From Oscillospiraceae bacterium (GTDB lineage: Bacteria > Bacillota > Clostridia > UMGS1883), in NCBI GenBank assembly GCA_015069065.1, contig SVJI01000003.1:1-33761 (forward strand): 33,761 nt of DNA. Reading direction: 5' to 3'. Positions 17,642-26,915 of the stretch are shown one piece after another. The translations under genes and the position numbers were made by a program. Under the pieces are notes generated by a model. That model saw nothing but the letters and a program-made list of their open reading frames with translations. It was not told the DNA's origin and made no database searches. Every line of letters begins with the position of its first letter. Position 1 is the first letter of the stretch.

Positions 17642-20600
17642 ATGAAACGGAAACAAAGTAAAGTATTGTCAATTCTGCTTTCGATTGCTATGCTGTGCAG
17701 CATGGTTGTGCCTACTGCTTTTGCAGCTGATAGCAGATATATTGACACAACCGACCATTGGGCAGAAACAGCCATTGAGCGGTGGAGTGATTACGGGATT
17801 ATTGAGGGATACGGCGATGCCTTTAACCCCGACTACTCAATCACACGCGGGCAAATGGCAACTATTCTGTCAAAGACATTAGGGCTAACAGAAGAAGCAG
17901 AAAATCCATTTAGTGATATCTCTGCCGATGAATGGTATGCTCCCTATGTTCTGCGTTGCTATAAAGCAGGCATAATGCTTGGAGATAACGGCAAGGCTAA
18001 TCCCGATGCGGAAATTACCAGACAAGAGGCAATGACTATGTTTTGCCGTGCTTTTGGTATTAAAGCAGATGAATCAGCAGACTTGACCTCTTTCAAGGAC
18101 AGCAGAGAAATTGCTGATTGGGCTTTACCTTATGTTTCCGCTTTAATAGACGGCGGTATTGTAAGCGGTGTTTCAAGTGATATGATTGCACCTGCTGAAA
18201 GTATGAGCAGAGCGGCACTTGTAACCATACTTGACCGTGCTGTGGTACAGTATGTTAATACAAGCGGGGAATATGACCTGACAGACAGCAATGGCATTAT
18301 TCTTGTAACTGCTGGCGATACCATCTTAAAGGGTGAGACAAAGGCTGACATTCTTATCACACAGGCGGCTGACGGAAAAGCTGTAACCTTTAAGGATGCA
18401 GCTGTTACGGGCGAGGTTACAGTTCAGGCTGACACAAAAATTATAAGTAACAATTCCAAGCTTCCCCAAATTGATGCAACTGTTGAGGAGGTTAAAAAGG
18501 AAACCCCTAAAAAACCTAGCGGTGGAAGCTCTGGTGGTAGTTCCAGACCCACTATCTCTAACCTGACAATCAGCGAGGAAAAAGCCTTAACAAGCGGTAC
18601 ATACAACAATGTAACTATAACCGATGCAGTAGCAGATGGTGAAGTTACTTTGAGCAATGTAACAATAAATGGTGATTTAACAATCAAAGGCGGTGGCTCA
18701 AGTTCTATCAAACTTGATAATTGTACCATTCAGGGTAAGGTTATTATGGCAAAAGAAACGGGCGAGACTCCCCGTCTTGAATTGACAAATACACCTGTTG
18801 CAACTGTTGAGGTACAGAAACCCGCTATCATTGAGGCAGTAGATAATGCCTCTGCTGTTACAAAGATTGAGGCAACCGCGAACATTGAAATCAAGGGTGA
18901 AAACACAAAGATTGAAACACTTGCAGTTCCTGAAACTGCGGAAAGTGCCGTAGCTGTAATTGTAACGGCTGGTAATGTTGCAACTGTTGAGGCAAAGGCT
19001 GAAACAAGTGTAACAGGTGCAAGCAATTCAGTTAATACAATCGTAGCAATAGCAGCGGTAACTGCTGATTCTGAGACAGTTCAAAAGGTGGAAATCCCCG
19101 AAACTGCAACAGAGAGCGTAAGCGTAACTGTGACAGGCGATGCATCTGTTGATGTTGAAATCAACTCAACAAGTGGTGCGGCTGTTATGGGTACAAATGT
19201 AACTGTTTCAACTACTCTTGAAACCGCTCCCGATAATATAACAGTAGGCGGTGAGGCTGTAAGTCACATCCATAAGTGGGGTGAGCCTGTTACCACACCT
19301 GCAACCTGTGAGCAGGATGGCGAAAATGTATATACCTGTATTGCTGACGGATGCGATGATACTGCTAAAACAAAGACAGAAGTAATCCATTCATTAGGTC
19401 ATAAATATGGTGATTGGAAGAAATCGGATGATGATTTGCATGTCCGTGAGTGTGCTAATGATAAAGACCACTATGAAAAACAAGAGCATACTTGGGACGA
19501 GGGTAAAATAACAACAGAAGCAAACTGCGGCCAAGATGGTGTAAAGACCTATACCTGCTCTGTATGTAAAGGTACAAAGACAGAAACAATAGGTAAACCT
19601 GAACATAACTGGGGTGACTGGGTAAAGGTAGATGCTACAAGCCACAAGAGGGTATGTAAGAACAATGCAACTCATATCGAAACAGCGGACCATACACCGA
19701 TTATTGATAGTGCAGTAGATGCTACCTGTACCGAAACAGGAAAAACAGAAGGCTCACATTGCGATGTTTGTAAGAGCGTGATTGTTGAGCAAACCACAAC
19801 ACCCGCATTAAAACACGATTTCACAGGGGAATATGAGAAGGATGCTGATGGTCATTGGCATATCTGCGAGCGTGATAACTGCGAAGAAACCGACACAAAG
19901 GCAGGTCATACCTACAACACAACAAATTGTGCAGAGGTTGCAACCTGTACTGAATGTAAATATGAAAAGCCAGCGGGCGAGCATACTTGGAGTGATTGGG
20001 AAAAGGTAGATGATACCAACCACAAACACACCTGCTCCTGTACCGCAACAGAAACAGAAGAGCATAAATGGGATGACGGCGAAATCACAACCGAGCCGAC
20101 AGAAACAACAGAGGGTGTAAAAACCTATACTTGCTCTGAATGTAAAGGAACAAAGACCGAGGCTGTGCCTGTGATTGTTTCAGCAAATTATGCATTTGTT
20201 GAAAACCACGAAGGGAATCCATTAAGAATTTCTTGGAAAGAATCTGCTCTTGCTGCTGAAAATGGATACAAGCTGAAATTTGATGGATATAATACGACTA
20301 TGGGAACAGCACGCACTGTAGTTAATTTAGCACCTATTTTAGTGCTTGATAGTTTGCAAAACGGAAAGCTTTCTATGGCGGTTTATACAGGTCCTGATTG
20401 GGTAAATCTTACACCGATATATTCTTCAAAGGAAATAGGAAATATTACTATTAACAACAAAACACCTGAATTCGAAATTGAGAAGGATGAAAGCGGAAAT
20501 TACAACTTCGTTTCTGAATTGACAGGCGGAATGTGGGTTTACGAGCTTTATAATAATGACACCATCTATTATGCAAATAATGATGTTAATGGTGCTATCG

Positions 20601-23600
20601 ATTCGTATGCTAATTTTGCTGACGGACATACTGTAAAAGCACGTTATGTTACTTGGACACTTAACGATGATAAAACTTTTGCTGAATTTACGGTGTCTAA
20701 CATTGCAACCTATACCTACAAGGAATCTGTTGCAAGCGATGTAACAATCACATTAGTTCAGGAAGGCGACAGTATTAAGGCAACTTGGACGGGAACAGAC
20801 TTACCCAATTACTATTTCGAAATTGAAGATAGCAACGGAAAATATGTAACAAGCGGCTGGACAAATGGAGATGAATGTTGCATAGCAGACCTTTCGCTTT
20901 ATCTTCCCAGAGCGGATGAGGACAGTAATTACACTCTTGTAGTATATTCTGCGAACGAGAATTGGATTGTAGTTGAAGAAATAGCAAGGTTGTACAACTG
21001 CTTTGAAATTACTGTTTTAGGAAATGTCGTTGAATATAATATGGTATTTAATGATGGCGAAGACGGCGTGCATAGTGTTACGCTGGCAGGTGATACATTA
21101 CCCAGCGGTATTCGATTGCTTGATGCTTGGTATGATAGTTTAGGAAAGCTAAGAAGTTCTGGGTCTTCAAGCATAAGTAGAAATAAAACGGAACATCAGG
21201 CAATTCAAAATGGCTATGATTATGATTTAAGAGTTTTAACTGCCTATGCGCTTGATGGGCAGACTATAAAGGCAACAATGACTCCTCCTTCAAAGAAAAC
21301 ATATGTAAATGAAGATGAACCGAAAATTAAATGGAATGACGGCGGAACAATTGCATGGCAGGCAGTAGCAAATGCCGATGATTACAAGTTGAATATCTAT
21401 TCAGGAGATACTGTTGACAGCACCAAGCTTGTCGCAACCAAAAACATAGGTACTTATAGCACAGTATATCAAATTAGCAGTAATTTTGATATAGCAGAAC
21501 TGGCTGACAATAAAGATGCTACCTTTACTGTTGAACTCTTGGCACTTGATACAAATGATAATGTAATCGAAACTGTCGGGGTATTGGCAGAGGGTATAAA
21601 TTTAACCTTTACCGAATCCGCTCCCGAATTCAGCTTTGAAGTAACAGGCGAAAAGACCTACACCATAACCTTTGCCGAGGGAACACCCAACGGAATGCGA
21701 TACAGCCAATGGTATGATGCTGAAGGAAATAAGTCGGGTGGAATGTCAGGTTTTGGCATGACACAATTAACAAATGCTGGAGAAAGAGCCTATGCCTTTG
21801 CTGATGGAGATACAATCAAAGTTTATATTGCAACAGTAGATACTATCACAGATACTGTATGGACTATTACCAGAACACCTGATGCGGTACAGATATATAC
21901 CACAGAAGAAACAGATGCTTCTCTTATTTCATTCCGCAAATGGAATACAGACATAATGTTTGACGGATACGATGATGTTGCAGATACAAAGAGCCTTGAA
22001 GTAGACGGAATTAAGGTGTTGTCAAAGAAGACAGAAACAATGAGTGAGTTTCTCTTTGATTATGACCAGACAAAAGGAAATATTACAGATGCAGATTTCG
22101 TTGTAGAACTTGATGGCGTTGAAAAGGAAAGAATTAAGGGAAATGTTGATGTAACACTTTCAAATACAGATGTTGCATTTACAATAAATACAGACGGAAC
22201 ATTGTCTTTTGATGCAACCACACACGGCAGCTTTGCTTATGAGACAACAACAAAGGACGGAATGACTCATCAAGTAGGTAGAATAGCCTTTAATAATGGT
22301 ACATTGGTGGATGGTTGGACGCTTCCGACTCTTGCTGATGGTGAAACAATTGACATTATGCACATTGATTGTACCTATGACGAAACCACTAAATCAATTT
22401 CTGCAACTATATCAAAGCATACAACAAAAACCCATACCGCAACAAGTGATAAAAACATTTGGTTTAGTGAAGATGGCGACGGAATATATGTAGAGTGGAA
22501 AGAAACAGAGCTTGCAGATGGTGAAAAGTATTTTATCACAATGCGGAACCCCGAAAGCCTGTTTACCCGAACAAAAGCAAAGTTGGATTTAGGTACTTTT
22601 TTTGATGAAAGTGATATTGTAAACGGCAAACTTGCAATAAAGGTTGATACAGGAACAAGCTGGAGCGATGTTGAAAATCTTTATGATGAAAAGGAATTTG
22701 CCAATGTTACTTTAACCAATACTACCCCCGACTTCACTATTGAAAAAGATAGTACAGGAAAATATAAGTTTGTATCCGACCTATCAGGTGGAGCTTGGGT
22801 TTATACCACATATGACGAAAATAGCAACCTTATGTATGTAGGAAATGTGGTTAATGGAGCAATAGATACTTATGCTAATTTTGCTGACGGACATACTGTA
22901 AAAGCACGCTATATAACTTGGACACTTAACGATGATAAAACTTTTGCTGAATTTACGGTGTCTAACCTTGCAACATACACCTACAATGAGCCTGTCGCAA
23001 GCGATACAAATGCCCATCTTATGATGGACGGTGATTATCTTTATCTTGTGTTTGAGGATGAAGAGGGACTCGGAGCAAATGAGTGGTATTATGTTCTTCA
23101 AAACGGGGAGAATATCACAAGCGAAGACCTTAAGGAAATAGAACTCACATGGCTTTTGCCGGGAATTAGCGAAAATACGGTCTTAAATTACGAAATTCAA
23201 AAAGGAACATGGCAGACAAAGGAAACTTTTGTAAAGCTTGACAATGCAATCAATATTACTGTAACTGATTCTGCACCTAATCTGTCACTTGTTCCACAAG
23301 CAGATGGTACATACAAAATAACAGGCGGCGGGGACACAGGATATTTTTACCGTGTGACAACACCCGAGGGCGACCGCCTTGCAACAGATTATACACTTGA
23401 CGATACATTCCTTTGTTCAATATACGAAGGATGCACAGTAGAACTCCAGACCGGAACAATAACAGTTGCCGAGGATGGACTTTCTGCAAATATCACAATG
23501 AGTCCGGTTGTTAAAATAGAAAATCCCACACTCCCGACAGGACTTAACACTGTGGTTGAAGTTGATACGGCAGACAAGCTTCTTGATGCGGTAAACAGAG

Positions 23601-24553
23601 GTGCGATTGCAACGCTTACCGCAGATATCACAAGCGAAAATGTGTTTAAGTTCAAAACCGGCGCACCTGCAACAATTGACCTTAACGGGCATACACTTAC
23701 TGCACCTACTGTGAGAGCATATTACGGTAAAGAGCTTACAATTGATGCAACCAAGGCCGGCAGTGCTATTAACGCAACTCTTACGACCAATCTCAAGGGA
23801 AGCTTTATTTTAACCGGCGGAACATATGAGCGTATCAGACTCAGTGGAGGTAAAAAGTTTATAGCAAACGGAATTACGGTACAAAGCTCCGGGGCATATG
23901 AACCTGTAGAAATAGGCGCTATGGATTATGTTGAAATAAACAACTCAAGTTGCATAAGCACATCAACCGCCGAACTAACAAGTGGTCTATACATATGGGA
24001 ATGTAACGAAGTAAAGCTTACTAATGTTACTGCAAGTGCAATAAGTAATTGGTTTGGTGCAGACATTGCATGGTGCGAAAAGGTGAATATCACCGGCGGA
24101 AGTTTCAGCGCAGAGAACAACGATGGACTTCGTTTTGTGGAATGCGAAAGTGCAACTATTGATGGTGCAAGCGTAAGCGGTAGCACAACTGCGCTTCTTG
24201 TTCAGGATGGAGCGGTTGCAGAGATTAATGGTGGAACATTTACATCAGCAGGGAACTCAGCAATTCAGCTTTCAAGAGAAGATTCTGCGCTTACGATAAA
24301 CAACGGAACATTCATTGCAAATGGTGATGGCTCTATAAAGAATATTGTAATAATGGAAGATACAAATACTTTCATTATTAATGGTGGAACATTTGAAGGA
24401 TTTTCCGGTGTTACATACTCTGATACTGCTACTGTAAGTATAAACGGTGGCACATTCAGCTTTGACCCCACAGAATATGTGGATACTGCTACTCATACTG
24501 TAACTGATAACGGAGACGGAACATTCGTAGTAACGGCAATCAAAACTGAGTAA
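17642..24553 (+). CDS. Giant SLH-domain cell-surface protein (2303 aa) with Cys-pair repeats and C-terminal beta-helix
   Basis: Signal peptide; three SLH domains (ITRGQMATILSKTLGL, ITRQEAMTMFCRAFGI, MSRAALVTILDRAV); GG/S linker; CxxC-containing repeats; duplicated modules; C-terminal INGGTF-type beta-helix. Confidence 0.95.
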   Translation: MKRKQSKVLSILLSIAMLCSMVVPTAFAADSRYIDTTDHWAETAIERWSDYGIIEGYGDAFNPDYSITRGQMATILSKTLGLTEEAENPFSDISADEWYAPYVLRCYKAGIMLGDNGKANPDAEITRQEAMTMFCRAFGIKADESADLTSFKDSREIADWALPYVSALIDGGIVSGVSSDMIAPAESMSRAALVTILDRAVVQYVNTSGEYDLTDSNGIILVTAGDTILKGETKADILITQAADGKAVTFKDAAVTGEVTVQADTKIISNNSKLPQIDATVEEVKKETPKKPSGGSSGGSSRPTISNLTISEEKALTSGTYNNVTITDAVADGEVTLSNVTINGDLTIKGGGSSSIKLDNCTIQGKVIMAKETGETPRLELTNTPVATVEVQKPAIIEAVDNASAVTKIEATANIEIKGENTKIETLAVPETAESAVAVIVTAGNVATVEAKAETSVTGASNSVNTIVAIAAVTADSETVQKVEIPETATESVSVTVTGDASVDVEINSTSGAAVMGTNVTVSTTLETAPDNITVGGEAVSHIHKWGEPVTTPATCEQDGENVYTCIADGCDDTAKTKTEVIHSLGHKYGDWKKSDDDLHVRECANDKDHYEKQEHTWDEGKITTEANCGQDGVKTYTCSVCKGTKTETIGKPEHNWGDWVKVDATSHKRVCKNNATHIETADHTPIIDSAVDATCTETGKTEGSHCDVCKSVIVEQTTTPALKHDFTGEYEKDADGHWHICERDNCEETDTKAGHTYNTTNCAEVATCTECKYEKPAGEHTWSDWEKVDDTNHKHTCSCTATETEEHKWDDGEITTEPTETTEGVKTYTCSECKGTKTEAVPVIVSANYAFVENHEGNPLRISWKESALAAENGYKLKFDGYNTTMGTARTVVNLAPILVLDSLQNGKLSMAVYTGPDWVNLTPIYSSKEIGNITINNKTPEFEIEKDESGNYNFVSELTGGMWVYELYNNDTIYYANNDVNGAIDSYANFADGHTVKARYVTWTLNDDKTFAEFTVSNIATYTYKESVASDVTITLVQEGDSIKATWTGTDLPNYYFEIEDSNGKYVTSGWTNGDECCIADLSLYLPRADEDSNYTLVVYSANENWIVVEEIARLYNCFEITVLGNVVEYNMVFNDGEDGVHSVTLAGDTLPSGIRLLDAWYDSLGKLRSSGSSSISRNKTEHQAIQNGYDYDLRVLTAYALDGQTIKATMTPPSKKTYVNEDEPKIKWNDGGTIAWQAVANADDYKLNIYSGDTVDSTKLVATKNIGTYSTVYQISSNFDIAELADNKDATFTVELLALDTNDNVIETVGVLAEGINLTFTESAPEFSFEVTGEKTYTITFAEGTPNGMRYSQWYDAEGNKSGGMSGFGMTQLTNAGERAYAFADGDTIKVYIATVDTITDTVWTITRTPDAVQIYTTEETDASLISFRKWNTDIMFDGYDDVADTKSLEVDGIKVLSKKTETMSEFLFDYDQTKGNITDADFVVELDGVEKERIKGNVDVTLSNTDVAFTINTDGTLSFDATTHGSFAYETTTKDGMTHQVGRIAFNNGTLVDGWTLPTLADGETIDIMHIDCTYDETTKSISATISKHTTKTHTATSDKNIWFSEDGDGIYVEWKETELADGEKYFITMRNPESLFTRTKAKLDLGTFFDESDIVNGKLAIKVDTGTSWSDVENLYDEKEFANVTLTNTTPDFTIEKDSTGKYKFVSDLSGGAWVYTTYDENSNLMYVGNVVNGAIDTYANFADGHTVKARYITWTLNDDKTFAEFTVSNLATYTYNEPVASDTNAHLMMDGDYLYLVFEDEEGLGANEWYYVLQNGENITSEDLKEIELTWLLPGISENTVLNYEIQKGTWQTKETFVKLDNAINITVTDSAPNLSLVPQADGTYKITGGGDTGYFYRVTTPEGDRLATDYTLDDTFLCSIYEGCTVELQTGTITVAEDGLSANITMSPVVKIENPTLPTGLNTVVEVDTADKLLDAVNRGAIATLTADITSENVFKFKTGAPATIDLNGHTLTAPTVRAYYGKELTIDATKAGSAINATLTTNLKGSFILTGGTYERIRLSGGKKFIANGITVQSSGAYEPVEIGAMDYVEINNSSCISTSTAELTSGLYIWECNEVKLTNVTASAISNWFGADIAWCEKVNITGGSFSAENNDGLRFVECESATIDGASVSGSTTALLVQDGAVAEINGGTFTSAGNSAIQLSREDSALTINNGTFIANGDGSIKNIVIMEDTNTFIINGGTFEGFSGVTYSDTATVSINGGTFSFDPTEYVDTATHTVTDNGDGTFVVTAIKTE
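20606..20721 (+). repeat. Copy 1 of 116-nt near-identical intragenic repeat
   Basis: 6 mismatches in 116 nt relative to 22871-22986 by hand alignment. Confidence 0.9.
22871..22986 (+). repeat. Copy 2 of 116-nt near-identical intragenic repeat
   Basis: Encodes YANFADGHTVKARYITWTLNDDKTFAEFTVSNLATYTY, matching YANFADGHTVKARYVTWTLNDDKTFAEFTVSNIATYTY of copy 1. Confidence 0.9.
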
Positions 24554-24568
24554 AATTAGATGATTTTG

Positions 24569-24609
24569 GCGGCACCCTTGCGAAATGCAAGCGGTGCCGC
24601 TGTTTTTTT
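24569..24609 (+). terminator. Intrinsic terminator after SLH protein
   Basis: GCGGCACC (24569-24576)/GGTGCCGC (24593-24600), inner TTGC/GCAA, followed by T8. Confidence 0.9.
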
Positions 24610-24801
24610 TGTTCCGATAAGAAATGAGTGAAAATTTTTAAATTTAAAAAGGAGAACTGGACATATACAGGCTTGGGGTGGTCAACAAAATATATTTTTA
24701 TACAGAAGCAAAAAATCAAGAAAACAGTTTTTGCTGTGATTTCAAGGTTTTATGTTTCACTCACCAACAGGTGAAATTTAATATAGAAGGAGGGTTGGAA
24801 A

Positions 24802-25230
24802 ATGAAAAAAGATTATGTAATTAAAAATGAAGCTACTAATGATTTTTCTGCTATGGGTACTCTTAATGTTAAAGTGGGTCCAAGATTTGGTAGGGTTTTA
24901 AGAGATTTAATAGAGGAAAATTTAATTGCTGGCGCTACTGTTGATATGGCTAATGAAAATCAGATGGCAATTCATTTTATTGCAGGTGACCCTATGGCTA
25001 CCAGTGATGAAAATGATAATGGTTTTGTTAATGGTTTTTCTGGTGATAATGGTTTTTTAGTTAAAGTAGGCTCACGCATAGGTAGAGTTTTAGTAAAGCT
25101 TGGTGAAGATTTTCTTTTAACAAGTGCAAGTTTGTCTATGATAAATGAGACAACAGTTTCAGTTAATCTTAATATCGGGGATATTGGTATTGAGTTAATA
25201 GAAACAGATAATGTGGAAGGAGATGATTGA
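24802..25230 (+). CDS. Internally duplicated hypothetical protein (142 aa)
   Basis: RBS GAAGGAGGG; two ~41-aa units starting VKVGPRFGRVL and VKVGSRIGRVL, 18/41 identical by hand alignment. Confidence 0.85.
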   Translation: MKKDYVIKNEATNDFSAMGTLNVKVGPRFGRVLRDLIEENLIAGATVDMANENQMAIHFIAGDPMATSDENDNGFVNGFSGDNGFLVKVGSRIGRVLVKLGEDFLLTSASLSMINETTVSVNLNIGDIGIELIETDNVEGDD

Positions 25231-25232
25231 GT

Positions 25233-25616
25233 ATGAGTCAATCAAATGCTTTTACAGGTGTGCCTTATGTGTATGCAAATAGAAGGGGTTATCCCGACAT
25301 TGCATACACAAAGGCAATGTATCTAAACATAGAGGTTCCAAGAGAGAACTATTATGTTGATAATGCTGGTGAAGACAAACAGCTAATGTATTTATTTCAA
25401 GAGTTAAATGATGGTGATGTTGTTATTATTGGTACAATAACAGACCTTATGATACCTGAAATTAGTGATATGTTAAACCATTTAGAGCATTTTGATGAAT
25501 TAGGAGTGCAGGTTATATCAGCTTTACAACCAGACTATAACATAGAAGATTACAGAGAGATAGTAAGGTTAGCTGATATAATCAGCAGGGTAAGATTAGG
25601 GCAAAAGCCTGTATAA
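25233..25616 (+). CDS. Serine-recombinase (resolvase) N-terminal-like protein lacking catalytic motifs
   Basis: LNDGDVVIIGTITDLMIPEISDMLNHLEHFDELGVQVISA aligns by eye with the [33 protein letters not shown] region of gamma-delta resolvase; YANRRG in place of YxRVST; RBS AAGGAG before ATG 25233. Confidence 0.7.
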   Translation: MSQSNAFTGVPYVYANRRGYPDIAYTKAMYLNIEVPRENYYVDNAGEDKQLMYLFQELNDGDVVIIGTITDLMIPEISDMLNHLEHFDELGVQVISALQPDYNIEDYREIVRLADIISRVRLGQKPV

Positions 25617-25625
25617 GTTAAATTT

Positions 25626-25671
25626 AAAGTAGCAGTTGTGTAGGTAGGAGCGCACAACTGCTACTTTTTTT
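25626..25671 (+). terminator. Intrinsic terminator of the two-gene cassette
   Basis: Perfect 15-bp stem AAAGTAGCAGTTGTG (25626-25640)/CACAACTGCTACTTT (25653-25667) plus T tract. Confidence 0.95.
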
Positions 25672-25682
25672 GATAATTTTTT

Positions 25683-25907
25683 ACGATGCCGGAAATCAGC
25701 ATCGCATTTGTACGGAATTCGTGCATCGGGGGTATAAAGCTCCCGATATTTTTTGTCTTAATATTTTATAAAAAATCCGCTGCTTTTTATAAATAAAGCG
25801 AAATATTTTATAAAAGCTTATAGTCATTTTTATAAAATCATATGAAAAGTTTTATAAAAAGGCAAAAAAACTTAACCACACCATAACAACAAACTTTATA
25901 AAATTAT
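25683..25907. repeat. Right-edge hairpins and cluster of TTTATAAA palindromes
   Basis: CGATGC...GCATCG and ATCGGG...CCCGAT inverted repeats followed by about six TTTATAAA copies between 25764 and 25903. Confidence 0.6.
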
Positions 25908-26005
25908 GAGCATTTTAAAGCGGTAGAAACAGCGTTTTTTGTTGTAATCTCAACATAAAAATTTTTCCCACAGAAAAAAAGAGTTATAGGAACTCTTCAA
26001 AATTC

Positions 26006-26034
26006 TTGACTTATATATTTGAAAATGTTAAAAT
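26006..26034 (+). promoter_or_regulatory. Promoter of thyA-dfrA operon
   Basis: TTGACT 26006-26011, 17-nt spacer, TAAAAT 26029-26034. Confidence 0.65.
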
Positions 26035-26066
26035 CAAGAGAGGTAATGAAAGCGAGGATTAACATT

Positions 26067-26897
26067 ATGAGCTATGCTGATATTGTATTCAAACAAAATT
26101 GTGAGGATATACTGCGCAACGGTTATTCTGACGAGGCACTTGACGTGCGTCCTGTCTGGGAGGACGGTGCCAAGGCACATACAGTAAAAAGATTTTGTAT
26201 AGTAAACCGTTACAATCTTCAGGAGGAATTTCCTGTTATCACTCTGCGTAAAACGAACCTCACCGCCGCAGTTGATGAGCTTTTGTGGATATGGCAGAAG
26301 AAAAGTAATAATATAAAGGACCTTTCCAGTCATATCTGGGATTCATGGGCAGATGAAAACGGCTCCATAGGAAAGGCATACGGTTATCAGCTGGGAGTGA
26401 AGCATAAGTATAAAGAGGGCGAGTTTGATCAGGTTGACAGGGTGCTTTACGACCTTAAGCATAATCCCCAGAGCAGGCGCATTATGACAAATATATATAA
26501 CCACAGTGACCTCAGTGAAATGGGACTTTACCCATGCGCTTATTCTGTAACGTTCAATGTAAGCGGAGATACCTTAAACGCAATTCTTAACCAAAGGTCA
26601 CAGGATATGCTGACGGCAAACAACTGGAATGTGTGTCAGTATGCCGTTCTTGTCCATATGATGGCACAGGTGAGCGGACTTAAGGCGGGCGAGCTTGTAC
26701 ATGTAATTGCCGACGCTCATATATATGACAGGCATATCCCGATTGTAGAGGAGATTTTGTCAAAAAATCCTTATGATGCGCCCGAGTTTAAGATGGACAA
26801 ATCTATTGATGATTTTTACAAGTTTACAACCGAGAGCTTCTCTTTTGAAAATTATAATTTCCATACTTTGGGTAAGAAGATTCCTGTCGCCATTTAA
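26067..26897 (+). CDS. thyA: Thymidylate synthase
   Basis: LGKAYG-type motif (IGKAYGYQLG), LYPCAYSVTFNV catalytic Cys, LNQRSQDMLTANNWNVCQYAVLVHMMAQ, ADAHIYDRHIP; start set at ATG 26067. Confidence 0.95.
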   Translation: MSYADIVFKQNCEDILRNGYSDEALDVRPVWEDGAKAHTVKRFCIVNRYNLQEEFPVITLRKTNLTAAVDELLWIWQKKSNNIKDLSSHIWDSWADENGSIGKAYGYQLGVKHKYKEGEFDQVDRVLYDLKHNPQSRRIMTNIYNHSDLSEMGLYPCAYSVTFNVSGDTLNAILNQRSQDMLTANNWNVCQYAVLVHMMAQVSGLKAGELVHVIADAHIYDRHIPIVEEILSKNPYDAPEFKMDKSIDDFYKFTTESFSFENYNFHTLGKKIPVAI

Positions 26898-26915
26898 TTT
26901 AAAGGACTGATTTTT

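Noticed and set aside
18130-24496. Numerous minus-strand ORFs inside the SLH gene
   Set aside because: Antisense by-products of a long repetitive ORF; low-complexity, no RBS, no family resemblance
24676-24820. Possible small ORF (VVNKIYFYTEAKNQENSFCCDFKVLCFTHQQ...) upstream of the 142-aa gene
   Set aside because: No canonical start at proper spacing to the SD-like site and overlaps the start of a better-supported gene
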